DNA of 6,000 nucleotides, from assembly GCA_047617305.1 (NCBI GenBank), contig JBLGCL010000172.1:1-6000 (forward strand), read 5' to 3'. Each line of letters opens with the position of its first letter. The first letter of the stretch is position 1. Positions 1-5,961 of the stretch are shown one piece after another. This DNA is from DATFIX01 sp047617305 (lineage in GTDB: Archaea; Halobacteriota; Halobacteria; Halobacteriales; Natrialbaceae). The position numbers and the translations under genes are program-made. Below the pieces are notes generated by a model that worked only from the letters and a program-made list of their open reading frames with translations, did no database searches and was not told where the DNA came from.

Positions 1-507
1 GAGATCTGCAGGGCCTATGACCTCGATCCCGAGGCGTTCTGGGCGGCCCGCGAGCGCCTCGACGAGCGCTCCCAGTTCGAACGGTTCGAAGCGGACGCCA
101 GGACGACCTACGACGACCTCGAGGCGATCGGGGCGCTCGACGTGCCCCGCGGGGTCGTCAGCAACAACCACGACAGCACGGTCGCGTTCGTGCTCGAGTA
201 CTTCGACCTGCGACCGCTGTTCGACGCGGCCTACGGCCGCGAGAAGACGATCGAGAGCCTCCGGCTGAAGAAGCCGAACCCCCACTACCTCGATCTGGGA
301 CTGGATGCCCTCGACGCCGACGACGCCCTCTACGTCGGCGACGGCGAGAGCGACGTGCTCGCGGCCCATCGGGCGGGCGTCGACTCGGCGCTCCTCCGCC
401 GGTCGCACAACGCAGACCTGGACCCCGACCCCGCTCCGAACTACGTCGTCGACACGCTCCACGAGGTGGCGACGATCGTGGACGAGGCCGGCCGATCGGG
501 GGAGTGA
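1..507 (+). CDS. HAD-superfamily hydrolase (phosphatase), 5' truncated by window edge
   Basis: This frame is open from the first base to TGA at 505-507 and gives 168 residues of a HAD hydrolase C-terminal part. Visible motifs, counted in the fragment, are the motif II region VVSNNH (52-57, Ser54), the motif III lysine in LKKPNPHYL (Lys91) and motif IV YVGDGESD (111-118), with Asp114 and Asp118 as the expected Mg2+ ligands. The motif I nucleophile (DxDGT type) and most of the N-terminus lie upstream of the window. The family hydrolyses small phosphate esters in the cytoplasm through a phospho-aspartate intermediate. The closest general type is the phosphoglycolate phosphatase-like/HAD_2 group, but the substrate cannot be read from sequence. 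The helical segment at residues 8-45, rich in Arg, Asp and Glu, is probably the end of the cap domain. An ATG at 17 lies in a different frame and an internal start at 142 would lose motif II context, so neither is used. Confidence 0.88.
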   Translation, partial: EICRAYDLDPEAFWAARERLDERSQFERFEADARTTYDDLEAIGALDVPRGVVSNNHDSTVAFVLEYFDLRPLFDAAYGREKTIESLRLKKPNPHYLDLGLDALDADDALYVGDGESDVLAAHRAGVDSALLRRSHNADLDPDPAPNYVVDTLHEVATIVDEAGRSGE

Positions 508-555
508 CTTTCGGAGATATCATCCCCGCTACAATAACGCGTTGGAGCAAGCTCG

Positions 556-585
556 CTTACAAAAGTGGATTTCCGGAAAATAACA
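556..585 (+). promoter_or_regulatory. Candidate promoter of the MFS permease gene
   Basis: The gap 508-612 is clearly richer in A+T than the genes on either side. It contains two TATA-like stretches before the ATG at 613: CTTACAAAAG at 557-566 (would give a short leader) and AAAATAA at 577-583 (about -33 from the ATG, fitting a nearly leaderless transcript). An 8-bp palindrome, TTCCGGAA, lies at 571-578 between them. Which box is used cannot be decided by reading. Confidence 0.35.
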
Positions 586-612
586 TCCTTCTGGTAATCG
601 TACCTTCAGGTA

Positions 613-1842
613 ATGAGGGACTCGGATCATCTCATCCCGCGCTATTACGCCTACCGCGCGACGAACTCGGCGGGGCTGTACCTCCCCATCGCGATCTACT
701 TCCTCGTCGATCGAGGGTACAGCAACGGGTTCGTGCTGTTCTCCTACGCCGTGTTCTCGCTGGCGACGGTGGCCGCGGAGATCCCGACGGGCTACCTGGG
801 CGACCTGGTCGGGCGCCGGGGGAGCCTCGCTATCGGGGCCGGCCTTCGGGTCGTCGCCCTCGGGACGTATCCGTTCGTCGATACGAAACTCGCGATCCTC
901 GCGATCCACGTGGTCTGGGCCGCGGGGCGTGCGTTCCGCTCCGGGACCGTCGACGCTTGGCTCTACGAGGTGTTGCAGGCCCGCTTCGACGAGTCGGAGT
1001 ACGCCCGCATCGAAGGTCGGGGGAGCACCGTGCTCCTGGTGACGTCGGCCGTCGGCGCGGTCGCCGGGGCGTTCCTGTACACCCTCGATCCCGCCTATCC
1101 CTTCCTCGCGAACGCCGGGCTCGCCCTGCTCGGCCTGCCGATCCTGTTCACCTTCCCGGCAGTCGCGACCGAGGTGAGCGACGACGAGATGTTCACCGTC
1201 CGGGAGGCGGTCCGGACGCTGCGCCTGCAGGCGGGGCGCCCCGCCGTCCGGTGGCTGGTCGTCTACGCCGCGGTGTTCCAGGCGACCTTCTCGGTGACCC
1301 GGTCGCTCGAACAGCCCGCGCTGAGCGAGGTCGGGATCCCCGTCGCCGGCCTGGGCGTGCTGTACGCGGGCTTCAAGCTGGTCTCGGCCGGCGCGGCATC
1401 GACGGCGGGCTGGTTCGAGGAGACGCTCGGGGCCCGCGGCGTGTTCGCCCTGCTCGTTCCCCTCTACGCGGTCGCCTACGCCAGCCTGGCGGTGCTCCCC
1501 CTCGCTATCGTCCCGCTGCTGTTCGTCAACCGGAGCCGGCGCCTGATCACGCGGCCCGTCCGGAACCAGTACCTGAACGACCGCCTCGAGGACGTCGGCC
1601 GGGCGACCGTGCTCTCGGGCGCCGCGATGGTCCTCTCGACGGCCGCCGCGCTCGCCAAGTTCGCCAGTTCGGCGGCCGCGGCCGGCCTCCCGGCCGTCGA
1701 GTTCCTGCCGTGGGTCGGCGTGGGTGGGGCCGCCGTCGGCGGCGTCCTCTGGCTGGCGACCTCGCCGGTCCGCGTCGGGCGCGACGGGGTCCTCGACGCC
1801 GGTTCCGACGCCGAGAGCGGCATCGCCGCGCCGACCGATTGA
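613..1842 (+). CDS. Major facilitator superfamily (MFS) permease
   Basis: This is a complete 409-residue membrane protein, the normal length for a 12-helix MFS transporter. The loop between helices 2 and 3 carries a motif A variant, EIPTGYLGDLVGRRGS (56-71), the family signature. SGTVDAWLYE (110-119) and QYLNDRLEDVGRATVLS (319-335) resemble conserved stretches of a subgroup usually annotated as generic MFS or drug-efflux-like transporters. Hydrophobic segments run through roughly 18-32, 38-55, 72-88, 92-106, 138-155, 163-183, 213-228, 242-262, 276-290, 293-305, 332-350 and 362-382. The C-terminal tail is acidic and cytoplasmic by prediction. The substrate is unknown; export of a small molecule driven by an ion gradient is the usual role. 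The start at 613 is favoured because the first helix follows directly and the AT-rich promoter region lies just upstream. There is no sign of co-transcription with its neighbours (105 bp before, 174 bp after). Confidence 0.9.
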   Translation: MRDSDHLIPRYYAYRATNSAGLYLPIAIYFLVDRGYSNGFVLFSYAVFSLATVAAEIPTGYLGDLVGRRGSLAIGAGLRVVALGTYPFVDTKLAILAIHVVWAAGRAFRSGTVDAWLYEVLQARFDESEYARIEGRGSTVLLVTSAVGAVAGAFLYTLDPAYPFLANAGLALLGLPILFTFPAVATEVSDDEMFTVREAVRTLRLQAGRPAVRWLVVYAAVFQATFSVTRSLEQPALSEVGIPVAGLGVLYAGFKLVSAGAASTAGWFEETLGARGVFALLVPLYAVAYASLAVLPLAIVPLLFVNRSRRLITRPVRNQYLNDRLEDVGRATVLSGAAMVLSTAAALAKFASSAAAAGLPAVEFLPWVGVGGAAVGGVLWLATSPVRVGRDGVLDAGSDAESGIAAPTD

Positions 1843-1893
1843 GCCCGCCTCGACGGGGCCGTCCGGACTCCGGCGCCGTCGCCGGGGTCTGTT

Positions 1894-1920
1894 TCGGCCC
1901 ACGGCGTTTTCGCGGGCCGA
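1894..1920 (+). repeat. Stem-loop in the spacer after the MFS gene
   Basis: A perfect 7-bp inverted repeat, TCGGCCC at 1894-1900 and GGGCCGA at 1914-1920, encloses a 13-nt loop that contains four T residues (1907-1910). It starts 52 bp after the permease stop codon. It could be a 3' UTR hairpin or transcript-end signal, but archaeal termination relies mainly on T-tracts, so the role is uncertain. The rest of the spacer 1843-2016 shows no gene. Confidence 0.3.
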
Positions 1921-1979
1921 CCCGGCACCAACGTCCCGGCGGGGCCGAACGCTCTGCCCGGGCGCCAGCAGCGGGAGCC

Positions 1980-1997
1980 GAAGACTTCTTCCGCTTT
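1980..1997 (+). promoter_or_regulatory. Weak candidate promoter of the first lipoprotein gene
   Basis: A T-rich patch (GACTTCTT followed by CTTT) lies about 20-37 bp before the ATG at 2017, in an otherwise GC-rich spacer. It is the only A/T-rich stretch at the expected distance for a TATA element. The match to a haloarchaeal TATA box is poor. Confidence 0.2.
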
Positions 1998-2016
1998 CCG
2001 GCGGTCGTCCCGCCAT

Positions 2017-2499
2017 ATGAGGGACCGATCCCGACGGGAACTGCTCGGCTTGGGGAGCGTCGCGCTCGCCGGCCTGGCGGGGTGTTCGGCCCTGCGATCG
2101 GAGTCCCACCCCGACGTCGAACTCCTCGTCGATAACGTCCTGAACTACCATCTCGAGCCACACACCGTCCGCGTCAGCGTCGTCGACGAGGACGACGAGG
2201 AAGTGTTTCGCCGATCGGTGGTGGTCGACGCCGGCACGGCCGAGGAGCCGAGCTACGCGAACATCTCCGAGTCGACGATCGGCCCGGGCCACTACCGCCT
2301 CCACGTCTGGCGGGACGAAGGGGAACGGGAGGACGGACGCACGCTGCACACCCGGGATCACGACGCCACCGGCTGCCTCGACTGCTTCGTTATGATCGGG
2401 CGCAACACCGACGAGACCGTCACGGCACTGTCGATCTGGTATACGACGAACTGTGGAGAACTGTCGCACGCCGACGGAACGCCCGGAACCGCCGGCTGA
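2017..2499 (+). CDS. Tat-exported lipoprotein with CxxC motif, function unknown
   Basis: This 160-residue protein has a clear twin-arginine signal, SRRELLG (5-11), a short hydrophobic stretch rich in Ala, Gly and Leu, and a lipobox LAGC with Cys23 as the probable lipidation site. The mature part is therefore expected to be anchored on the outer face of the membrane. It is acidic and alternates short hydrophobic and charged runs (VELLVDNVL, VRVSVVDEDDEEVF), suggesting a small beta-sandwich. A turn IGPGHYRLHVW (88-98) is the best conserved-looking spot. Three further cysteines, Cys120 and Cys123 in GCLDCF and Cys146, could form a disulfide or bind metal. The start at 2017 puts the Arg pair close to the N-terminus as expected. 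The second lipoprotein in the window (4608-5096) has a similar layout, including the GPGxYxL turn. I do not recognise a named family; a haloarchaeal lipoprotein of unknown function is the safest call. Confidence 0.85.
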   Translation: MRDRSRRELLGLGSVALAGLAGCSALRSESHPDVELLVDNVLNYHLEPHTVRVSVVDEDDEEVFRRSVVVDAGTAEEPSYANISESTIGPGHYRLHVWRDEGEREDGRTLHTRDHDATGCLDCFVMIGRNTDETVTALSIWYTTNCGELSHADGTPGTAG

Positions 2500-2504
2500 G
2501 CGAT

Positions 2505-2522
2505 GCCGTGAGGGGCCACGGC
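2505..2522 (+). terminator. Hairpin just after the first lipoprotein stop codon
   Basis: A perfect 6-bp inverted repeat, GCCGTG at 2505-2510 and CACGGC at 2517-2522, with a 6-nt loop begins 5 bp after the TGA at 2497-2499. The position suggests a 3'-end hairpin of the lipoprotein mRNA. There is no T-tract after it, so a terminator role is only a guess. Confidence 0.25.
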
Positions 2523-2537
2523 TAACCGGCGGCCGAC

Positions 2538-2550
2538 CACAACCTATTGA
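2538..2550 (+). promoter_or_regulatory. Promoter of the O-methyltransferase gene (TATA-like)
   Basis: ACAACCTATTGA, centred near 2545, is the only A/T-rich stretch in the 75-bp gap and sits about 30 bp before the ATG at 2575. This is the spacing expected when transcription starts at or next to the start codon, the common leaderless arrangement in haloarchaea. Confidence 0.5.
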
Positions 2551-2574
2551 GCCTCCCGCCACCACGACCCCGAC

Positions 2575-3213
2575 ATGCCCTCGATCCTCGCGGACCTGAC
2601 CGCCGAGTACCTCTCGTCGATCGAACCGCCCGCCGACGACCTCCTCGAGGAGATGGAGGCCCACGCCCGTCGCGACTCGATCCCGATCGCGTCCCGGGAG
2701 GTCGCCACGCTCCAGCGGATCCTGGCCCTCGCCACCGACGCCGACCGCGCCCTCGAGTTCGGCACGGCGATCGGCTACTCGACGATCCAGGTGGCCCGCA
2801 CCGGCTGCGAGGTGGTCACGACGGAGGTCGACGCGGAGCGGATCGCCGCGGCCCGGGAGTACGCCGAGCGGGACGGCGTCGCAACCCGGATCGAGATCCA
2901 CGAGCGACCCGCGCTGGACGCCCTCGACGACGTCGAGGGGCCGTTCGACCTCGTGTTCCTCGACGCGGTGAAGACCGAGTACCCGGCCTACCTCGAGCGC
3001 TCGCTCCCGATGCTCCGGACGGGCGGCGTCGTAGTCGTGGACAACGCCCTCTGGGACGGCGAGGTGCCCGACGCCCACGCGACCGGCGACCCCGCCGACG
3101 AGGCGACCGGGACCCTCCTGGAGTTCAACGCGGACTTCGTCGACCACCCGGCCCTCGAGGCCGTGGTGACGCCGATCGACGACGGCACGGGGATTGCCGT
3201 CAAGCGGAAATGA
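2575..3213 (+). CDS. Class I SAM-dependent O-methyltransferase (COMT/CCoAOMT-like family 3)
   Basis: This 212-residue protein matches the length and motif order of the O-methyltransferase family 3 (caffeoyl-CoA/catechol O-methyltransferase-like). ALEFGTAIGYST (59-70) is the glycine-rich SAM-binding motif I, and VVTTEVD (80-86) supplies the acidic residue expected to hold the SAM ribose. FDLVFLDAVKTEYPAYLE (124-141) carries Asp130, and GGVVVVDNALWDGEV (150-164) carries Asp156 and Asn157; together these are the usual divalent-metal ligands. The C-terminus GTGIAVKRK (204-212) fits the family ending, where GDGLxxxRK is typical. The enzyme would methylate a hydroxyl group of a small, probably catechol-like or other metal-chelating, substrate in the cytoplasm; the substrate is not known. 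The N-terminus is helical and acidic, as in homologues. It seems to be transcribed alone, with its own TATA-like box. Confidence is high for the family and low for the substrate. Confidence 0.92.
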   Translation: MPSILADLTAEYLSSIEPPADDLLEEMEAHARRDSIPIASREVATLQRILALATDADRALEFGTAIGYSTIQVARTGCEVVTTEVDAERIAAAREYAERDGVATRIEIHERPALDALDDVEGPFDLVFLDAVKTEYPAYLERSLPMLRTGGVVVVDNALWDGEVPDAHATGDPADEATGTLLEFNADFVDHPALEAVVTPIDDGTGIAVKRK

Positions 3214-3275
3214 CCCGCTCGGGGACGGTCGGTCGCACTCGTACCGCTCCACGGGCGCCGACCTGGGCGTCACGG

Positions 3276-3286
3276 CCCCTTTTTTC
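3276..3286 (+). promoter_or_regulatory. T-tract serving as promoter TATA element and/or upstream terminator
   Basis: CCCC followed by six T residues (3280-3285) is centred about 28 bp before the ATG at 3311, so it fits a TATA element of a leaderless transcript. It also lies 66 bp downstream of the methyltransferase stop codon and could act as a T-rich archaeal terminator for that gene. It supports starting the next gene at 3311 rather than at an earlier ATG. Confidence 0.5.
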
Positions 3287-3310
3287 CGATCGAGCCACAA
3301 CCGCCCCGGC

Positions 3311-4498
3311 ATGACCGACCCACGCGTCTCTCGGTGGGGCCGCCGGTTCGTCGCGGCGGGTGCCGTCTTCTTCGTCGTCTGGAGCGCGGCGGTCGTGACC
3401 GCCCAGCCGCCGCGAGCGACGATCACCCTCGGTCTGTTCGGCGTCGTCCTGACGACGCTGTTCGGGAAGGCCTACCCGCTCCTGCCGGCGTACTTCGACC
3501 GGCAACTCGCCGTTCCGCTCGCCCCGGCGTTCCACTTCCCCGTCGCCGTCGGGGGGACCCTCGGTCTCGCCGCCGGGGGTGCTGGGATCGGGTTCGCCTG
3601 GTTCGACGCCGCGGGCGCCTCGCTCTGGGCGGTCGGCGTAGCCCTGTTCGTGGCCACGATCGGCGCGACGATCCGCGACAACCTCGCCGGTGCCGAAACC
3701 GGGACGGCCGGACCGAACGTCCACCGGAAGCCGGTCGATCGGCTGGCCAACGCGGCCATGCCGGTCGGCCTCGCGTACCTCCTGGTCGGCAGTTACGCGA
3801 CCCTCGCCGGCGTGACCCCGCTCCCGCCCCTCGTCGACGGGTACCCGCCCAGGGCGACCCACCTCCTCGCCGCGGGCGTCGGGGCGCTCTTCGTCTTCGC
3901 CGTCGGGTTCCGGCTGTTCCCCCGGTTCCTGGACGCGGATCCGCCGCGACCGCTCGTCCCCGTCGTGCTGGTTGCCGGCGCCGTCGGCCCGGCTCTCGTG
4001 GCCGTCGGGCTCCCCGCCGGCCCGGCGTTCCACACCGGCGCCGCGCTGGAGGCGGTGGCCGTCGTCGGGTTCGCGGCGGTATACGTTGCCCTCTTCGTCC
4101 GGTCCGACCAGCGGCGGGTCGGCTTCTGGGCGGTGCTCGCGGCGGTCCTCGCGGGGACACTGGGCGCGGCCCTCGGCCTCTGGTTCGCGTTCGGAACCCT
4201 CGATCCAGCCCTGGTCGTCGCCCACCGACGGTTGAACCTCCTCGGCCTGCTCGGACTCACCGTGGTCGGCGCCGCCTACGGGTTCCACCCGCCGTCGGCC
4301 GGGACCTGGCCGGGCGTCGGCCTCCGGACGGCCGGCGCGTCGATCGCCCTCCTCGCGGCCGGCCTCGGACTCGAGGCGGCCGGGATGGCGGGCGCGGTTC
4401 CGACCGCCGTCGACGCCGGCGAGTGGCTCGTCCTCGCCGGGTCGACCCTGTACGCGGTCGTGATCTTGGGGCTATTCGCGGAGCGACGGTTTCGGTAG
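3311..4498 (+). CDS. Polytopic membrane protein, possibly heme-copper-oxidase subunit I/NnrS-like
   Basis: This is a 395-residue protein with about 12 hydrophobic helices and short, Arg/Pro-rich loops. Helices run roughly through 12-31, 36-52, 72-95, 104-121, 147-167, 183-202, 213-234, 240-263, 271-294, 304-322, 337-358 and 369-390. Histidines sit at helix ends: His75 (AFHFPVAVGG), His184 (ATHLLAAGVGALFVFAVGF, leading to FRLFPRF), His241, His305 (AHRRLNLLGLLGLTVVGAAY) and His326 (GFHPP). The pattern His, then a Leu/Gly-rich helix, then a Gly-x-x-Tyr or Phe-Pro-Arg end recalls heme-binding helices of heme-copper-oxidase subunit I relatives and NnrS-like proteins. That resemblance is by eye; a plain unclassified membrane protein is the alternative. 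The frame is open back to an ATG at 3194, but that start would overlap the methyltransferase gene and add 39 hydrophilic residues, and the T-tract at -28 favours 3311. No cytochrome or oxidase partner gene is adjacent. Confidence 0.8.
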   Translation: MTDPRVSRWGRRFVAAGAVFFVVWSAAVVTAQPPRATITLGLFGVVLTTLFGKAYPLLPAYFDRQLAVPLAPAFHFPVAVGGTLGLAAGGAGIGFAWFDAAGASLWAVGVALFVATIGATIRDNLAGAETGTAGPNVHRKPVDRLANAAMPVGLAYLLVGSYATLAGVTPLPPLVDGYPPRATHLLAAGVGALFVFAVGFRLFPRFLDADPPRPLVPVVLVAGAVGPALVAVGLPAGPAFHTGAALEAVAVVGFAAVYVALFVRSDQRRVGFWAVLAAVLAGTLGAALGLWFAFGTLDPALVVAHRRLNLLGLLGLTVVGAAYGFHPPSAGTWPGVGLRTAGASIALLAAGLGLEAAGMAGAVPTAVDAGEWLVLAGSTLYAVVILGLFAERRFR

Positions 4499-4510
4499 TC
4501 GCGAGTTGGT

Positions 4511-4536
4511 GCAGGGGCCGCCGACTGCGGTCCTGC
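4511..4536 (+). repeat. Strong hairpin downstream of the membrane-protein gene
   Basis: GCAGG (4511-4515) pairs with CCTGC (4532-4536), followed inward by one G-U pair (4516 with 4531), a bulged G (4517) and CCGC (4518-4521) with GCGG (4527-4530), closing a 5-nt loop. That makes a nearly continuous 10-bp stem starting 13 nt after the TAG at 4496-4498. It is a likely 3' UTR hairpin or transcript-end structure, though no T-tract follows. Confidence 0.35.
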
Positions 4537-4569
4537 TCACGACGAACAGGTTCGGACGGTGAACGAGGA

Positions 4570-4585
4570 CGAAACGCACAATACG
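4570..4585 (+). promoter_or_regulatory. Promoter of the second lipoprotein gene (TATA-like)
   Basis: ACAATAC, centred near 4581, lies about 27 bp before the ATG at 4608 and is preceded by a purine-rich CGAAAC that could be part of a BRE. The spacing fits a leaderless transcript. A 12-bp palindrome, CGAAC-AG-GTTCG at 4543-4554, lies about 25 bp further upstream and could be an operator or chance. Confidence 0.5.
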
Positions 4586-4607
4586 AATGCGGGGATAGCC
4601 CGCCACC

Positions 4608-5096
4608 ATGGTCGAACGGTCGCCGACAGCGTCGCGTCGAAATGTCGTGGCCGCAGGAACGGCAGCCCTGGCCGCACTGGCCGGCTGTTCCGCCTTGCAG
4701 ATCGATGAGGAGAGGACCACGCAGGCGCCCCCCGAGACGCCGCTGGATCGGATCGTCGTCCGGAGCGACACCGGGCGGGAGGAACCCCTCCGGCTGACAC
4801 TGGTGTACGGACCACCGGACGGGCATACCGAGCGGCCGGTGTGGACGACGGTGGACGCACCCGCCGACGGCGATCCCGCGACGGTCGTCCAGGGGCTCGA
4901 CACCGGCCCGGGCGTGTACAGTCTCACGGCGGCCTCGGCGCGCCACGCCAACCACGAAGTGGTGTCGTTCAACTCGCCTACCCAGCCGGGCGCCGGCGCC
5001 AACCAGTTCGCCGTGGTCGTGCGGGAGGGGGGCGACGTCTGGGCGACCCTCGACGAGGCCGGCCAGCCGATCTCGATCCCCGGTGAGGACGGCTAG
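4608..5096 (+). CDS. Tat-exported lipoprotein, function unknown
   Basis: This 162-residue protein begins with a Tat signal, SRRNVVA (9-15), an Ala-rich hydrophobic segment, and a lipobox LAGC with Cys27 as the probable lipidated residue. After it comes a Thr/Pro/Glu linker (about 33-46), then a domain of short hydrophobic strands (DRIVVRSD, LRLTLVYGP, VWTTVDAP, FAVVVRE, VWATLDE) with the turn TGPGVYSLTA (99-108). The pattern suggests a small beta-sandwich outside the cell. It has no cysteine other than the lipobox one, unlike the lipoprotein at 2017-2499. No named family is recognised. The start at 4608 is supported by the TATA-like box 27 bp upstream and the position of the Arg pair. The stop codon TAG lies inside the palindrome CGGCTAGCCG (5090-5099), and the opposite strand next door carries a broken regulator gene that points towards it. 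Confidence 0.84.
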   Translation: MVERSPTASRRNVVAAGTAALAALAGCSALQIDEERTTQAPPETPLDRIVVRSDTGREEPLRLTLVYGPPDGHTERPVWTTVDAPADGDPATVVQGLDTGPGVYSLTAASARHANHEVVSFNSPTQPGAGANQFAVVVREGGDVWATLDEAGQPISIPGEDG

Positions 5097-5804
5097 CCGG
5101 CCAGGAACGGGCGTCGTCCGGGGACGGGGGCTCCTCCGGTTCCCCGGTCGAGTCGATCGAATCCTCGAGGACGGTCCGCAGGCCGCGTCGCAACCGGTAT
5201 GAGACGGCGGTGTCGGAGATGTCGATGGAATCGGCGATCGATTTCAGCGTGGTCTCCCGCGGCACGTCGAAGTACCCCGCCTCCAGGGCCGTGACGATGG
5301 CTTCGCGCTGCTTTCGGGTCAGGTCGGACGTCCCCGGGTCGGGGTCGTCGTCCTTCCAGGAGGAGACCTGCTGGAGTTCGAACGAAACGCCGACTGACCG
5401 GGGGACTCCCAGTACTCGGCGATCGACTCGCGGCTGGGAAAGCGGGCCCGAACCGCCCATCCCTCGTGGGTCCCCCTGGCGGAGCGCGGAACGATGTCGT
5501 TGCGAACCGCGTACCGTCACGTGAGGACGCGGGACCCCGACTCCGAGAGACGAAGGCGGTAGAACGACCGGGACGACGACGCCTCGAGGCGTTCGTATCC
5601 GTCGACGCTCGGGTCGTCGTCGAGGGCCGCCTCGAACGGTTCGAGGTCCGGTGCGGTCACCCACGCGAACAGTGTGGCAACCTCCGCGTCCGCGAGGCCG
5701 TACTCCGCGATCTCGATCGACGCGTCCGGAACCGCCGAGAGCGCCGCTCGAAGCAGGAGCGAGTCGATCGTGAATTCTCCGAGGACGGCCGTTCGATCGT
5801 GAAC
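5097..5804 (-). pseudogene. Broken bacterio-opsin-activator (Bat)-type HTH-10 transcriptional regulator
   Basis: On the minus strand the remains of a haloarchaeal HTH-10 regulator can be pieced together from two frames. In the first, from about 5804 down to 5520, the protein reads ...AVLGEFTIDSLLLRAAL... ATLFAWVTAPDLEPFEAAL ... RSFYRLRLSESGSRVLT, which fits the N-terminal sensor-like domain of this family. It hits TGA at 5517-5519, then continues in the same frame as RYAVRNDIVPRSA...GWAVRARFPSRESIAEYWES. Near 5400-5404, a run of five C on the minus strand, the frame must change by one missing base to reach VGVSFELQQV. The C-terminal HTH then follows (about 5322 to 5155), starting LTRKQREAIVTALEAGYFDV and including SIADSIDISDTAVSYRLRRG. 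No ATG, GTG or TTG opens the first frame after the upstream stop at 5844-5846. The second frame has no stop until 4978, inside the lipoprotein gene on the other strand. So start, middle and end are all damaged. The intact family binds DNA; the target is unknown. Both boundaries given are approximate. Confidence 0.8.
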
Positions 5805-5828
5805 CGATCGTTCGTCACGGGACGGGAC

Positions 5829-5838
5829 TGTATAATGG
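5829..5838 (-). promoter_or_regulatory. Residual promoter of the broken HTH-10 regulator
   Basis: On the minus strand CCATTATACA has its ATTATA core at 5831-5836. A transcript starting about 27 bp downstream would begin near 5806, right where the regulator reading frame needs its start codon. The box therefore looks like the original promoter, still present upstream of a gene that has lost its start. Confidence 0.45.
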
Positions 5839-5961
5839 TATCGTCAATCGTGGAACCCCGGAGCGTAATCGAGGGGGATGCGGGGACGTTCCACGGCAGC
5901 TGGACCGTCATCCGAACCAACCGCTCTCCCGGAAGCCCGAATGACGGTCGGGCGGTGTACC

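Noticed and set aside
504..2135. Plus-strand open frame of 543 codons overlapping the permease in another frame
   Set aside because: Its sequence is Arg/Pro/Gly-rich with no membrane or enzyme motifs, while the frame 613-1842 gives clear MFS signatures.
3194..3310. Earlier ATG for the membrane protein, adding 39 residues
   Set aside because: The extension overlaps the methyltransferase gene by 20 bp, is hydrophilic with no family-like feature, and includes the promoter T-tract. The ATG at 3311 fits the -28 spacing.
529..3426. Very long minus-strand open frame (965 codons) opposite the permease, lipoprotein and methyltransferase genes
   Set aside because: It is rich in Arg, Gly, Pro and Asp with no family motifs and lies across several well-supported plus-strand genes. 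Stop codons are rare on the antisense of very GC-rich genes, so this is a compositional shadow.
3200..4288. Minus-strand open frame of 362 codons opposite the histidine-bearing membrane protein
   Set aside because: It is hydrophilic, low in complexity (Glu/Arg/Gly/Asp) and exactly antisense to a coherent 12-helix protein.
5210..5524. Plus-strand open frame of 104 codons over the regulator remnant
   Set aside because: It is the complement of the recognisable HTH-10 domain and shows no motif of its own.
5816..5818. GTG on the minus strand as the start of the HTH-10 gene
   Set aside because: It is in a different frame from the readable N-terminal domain and would lie upstream of the transcript start predicted from the TATA box at 5831-5836.
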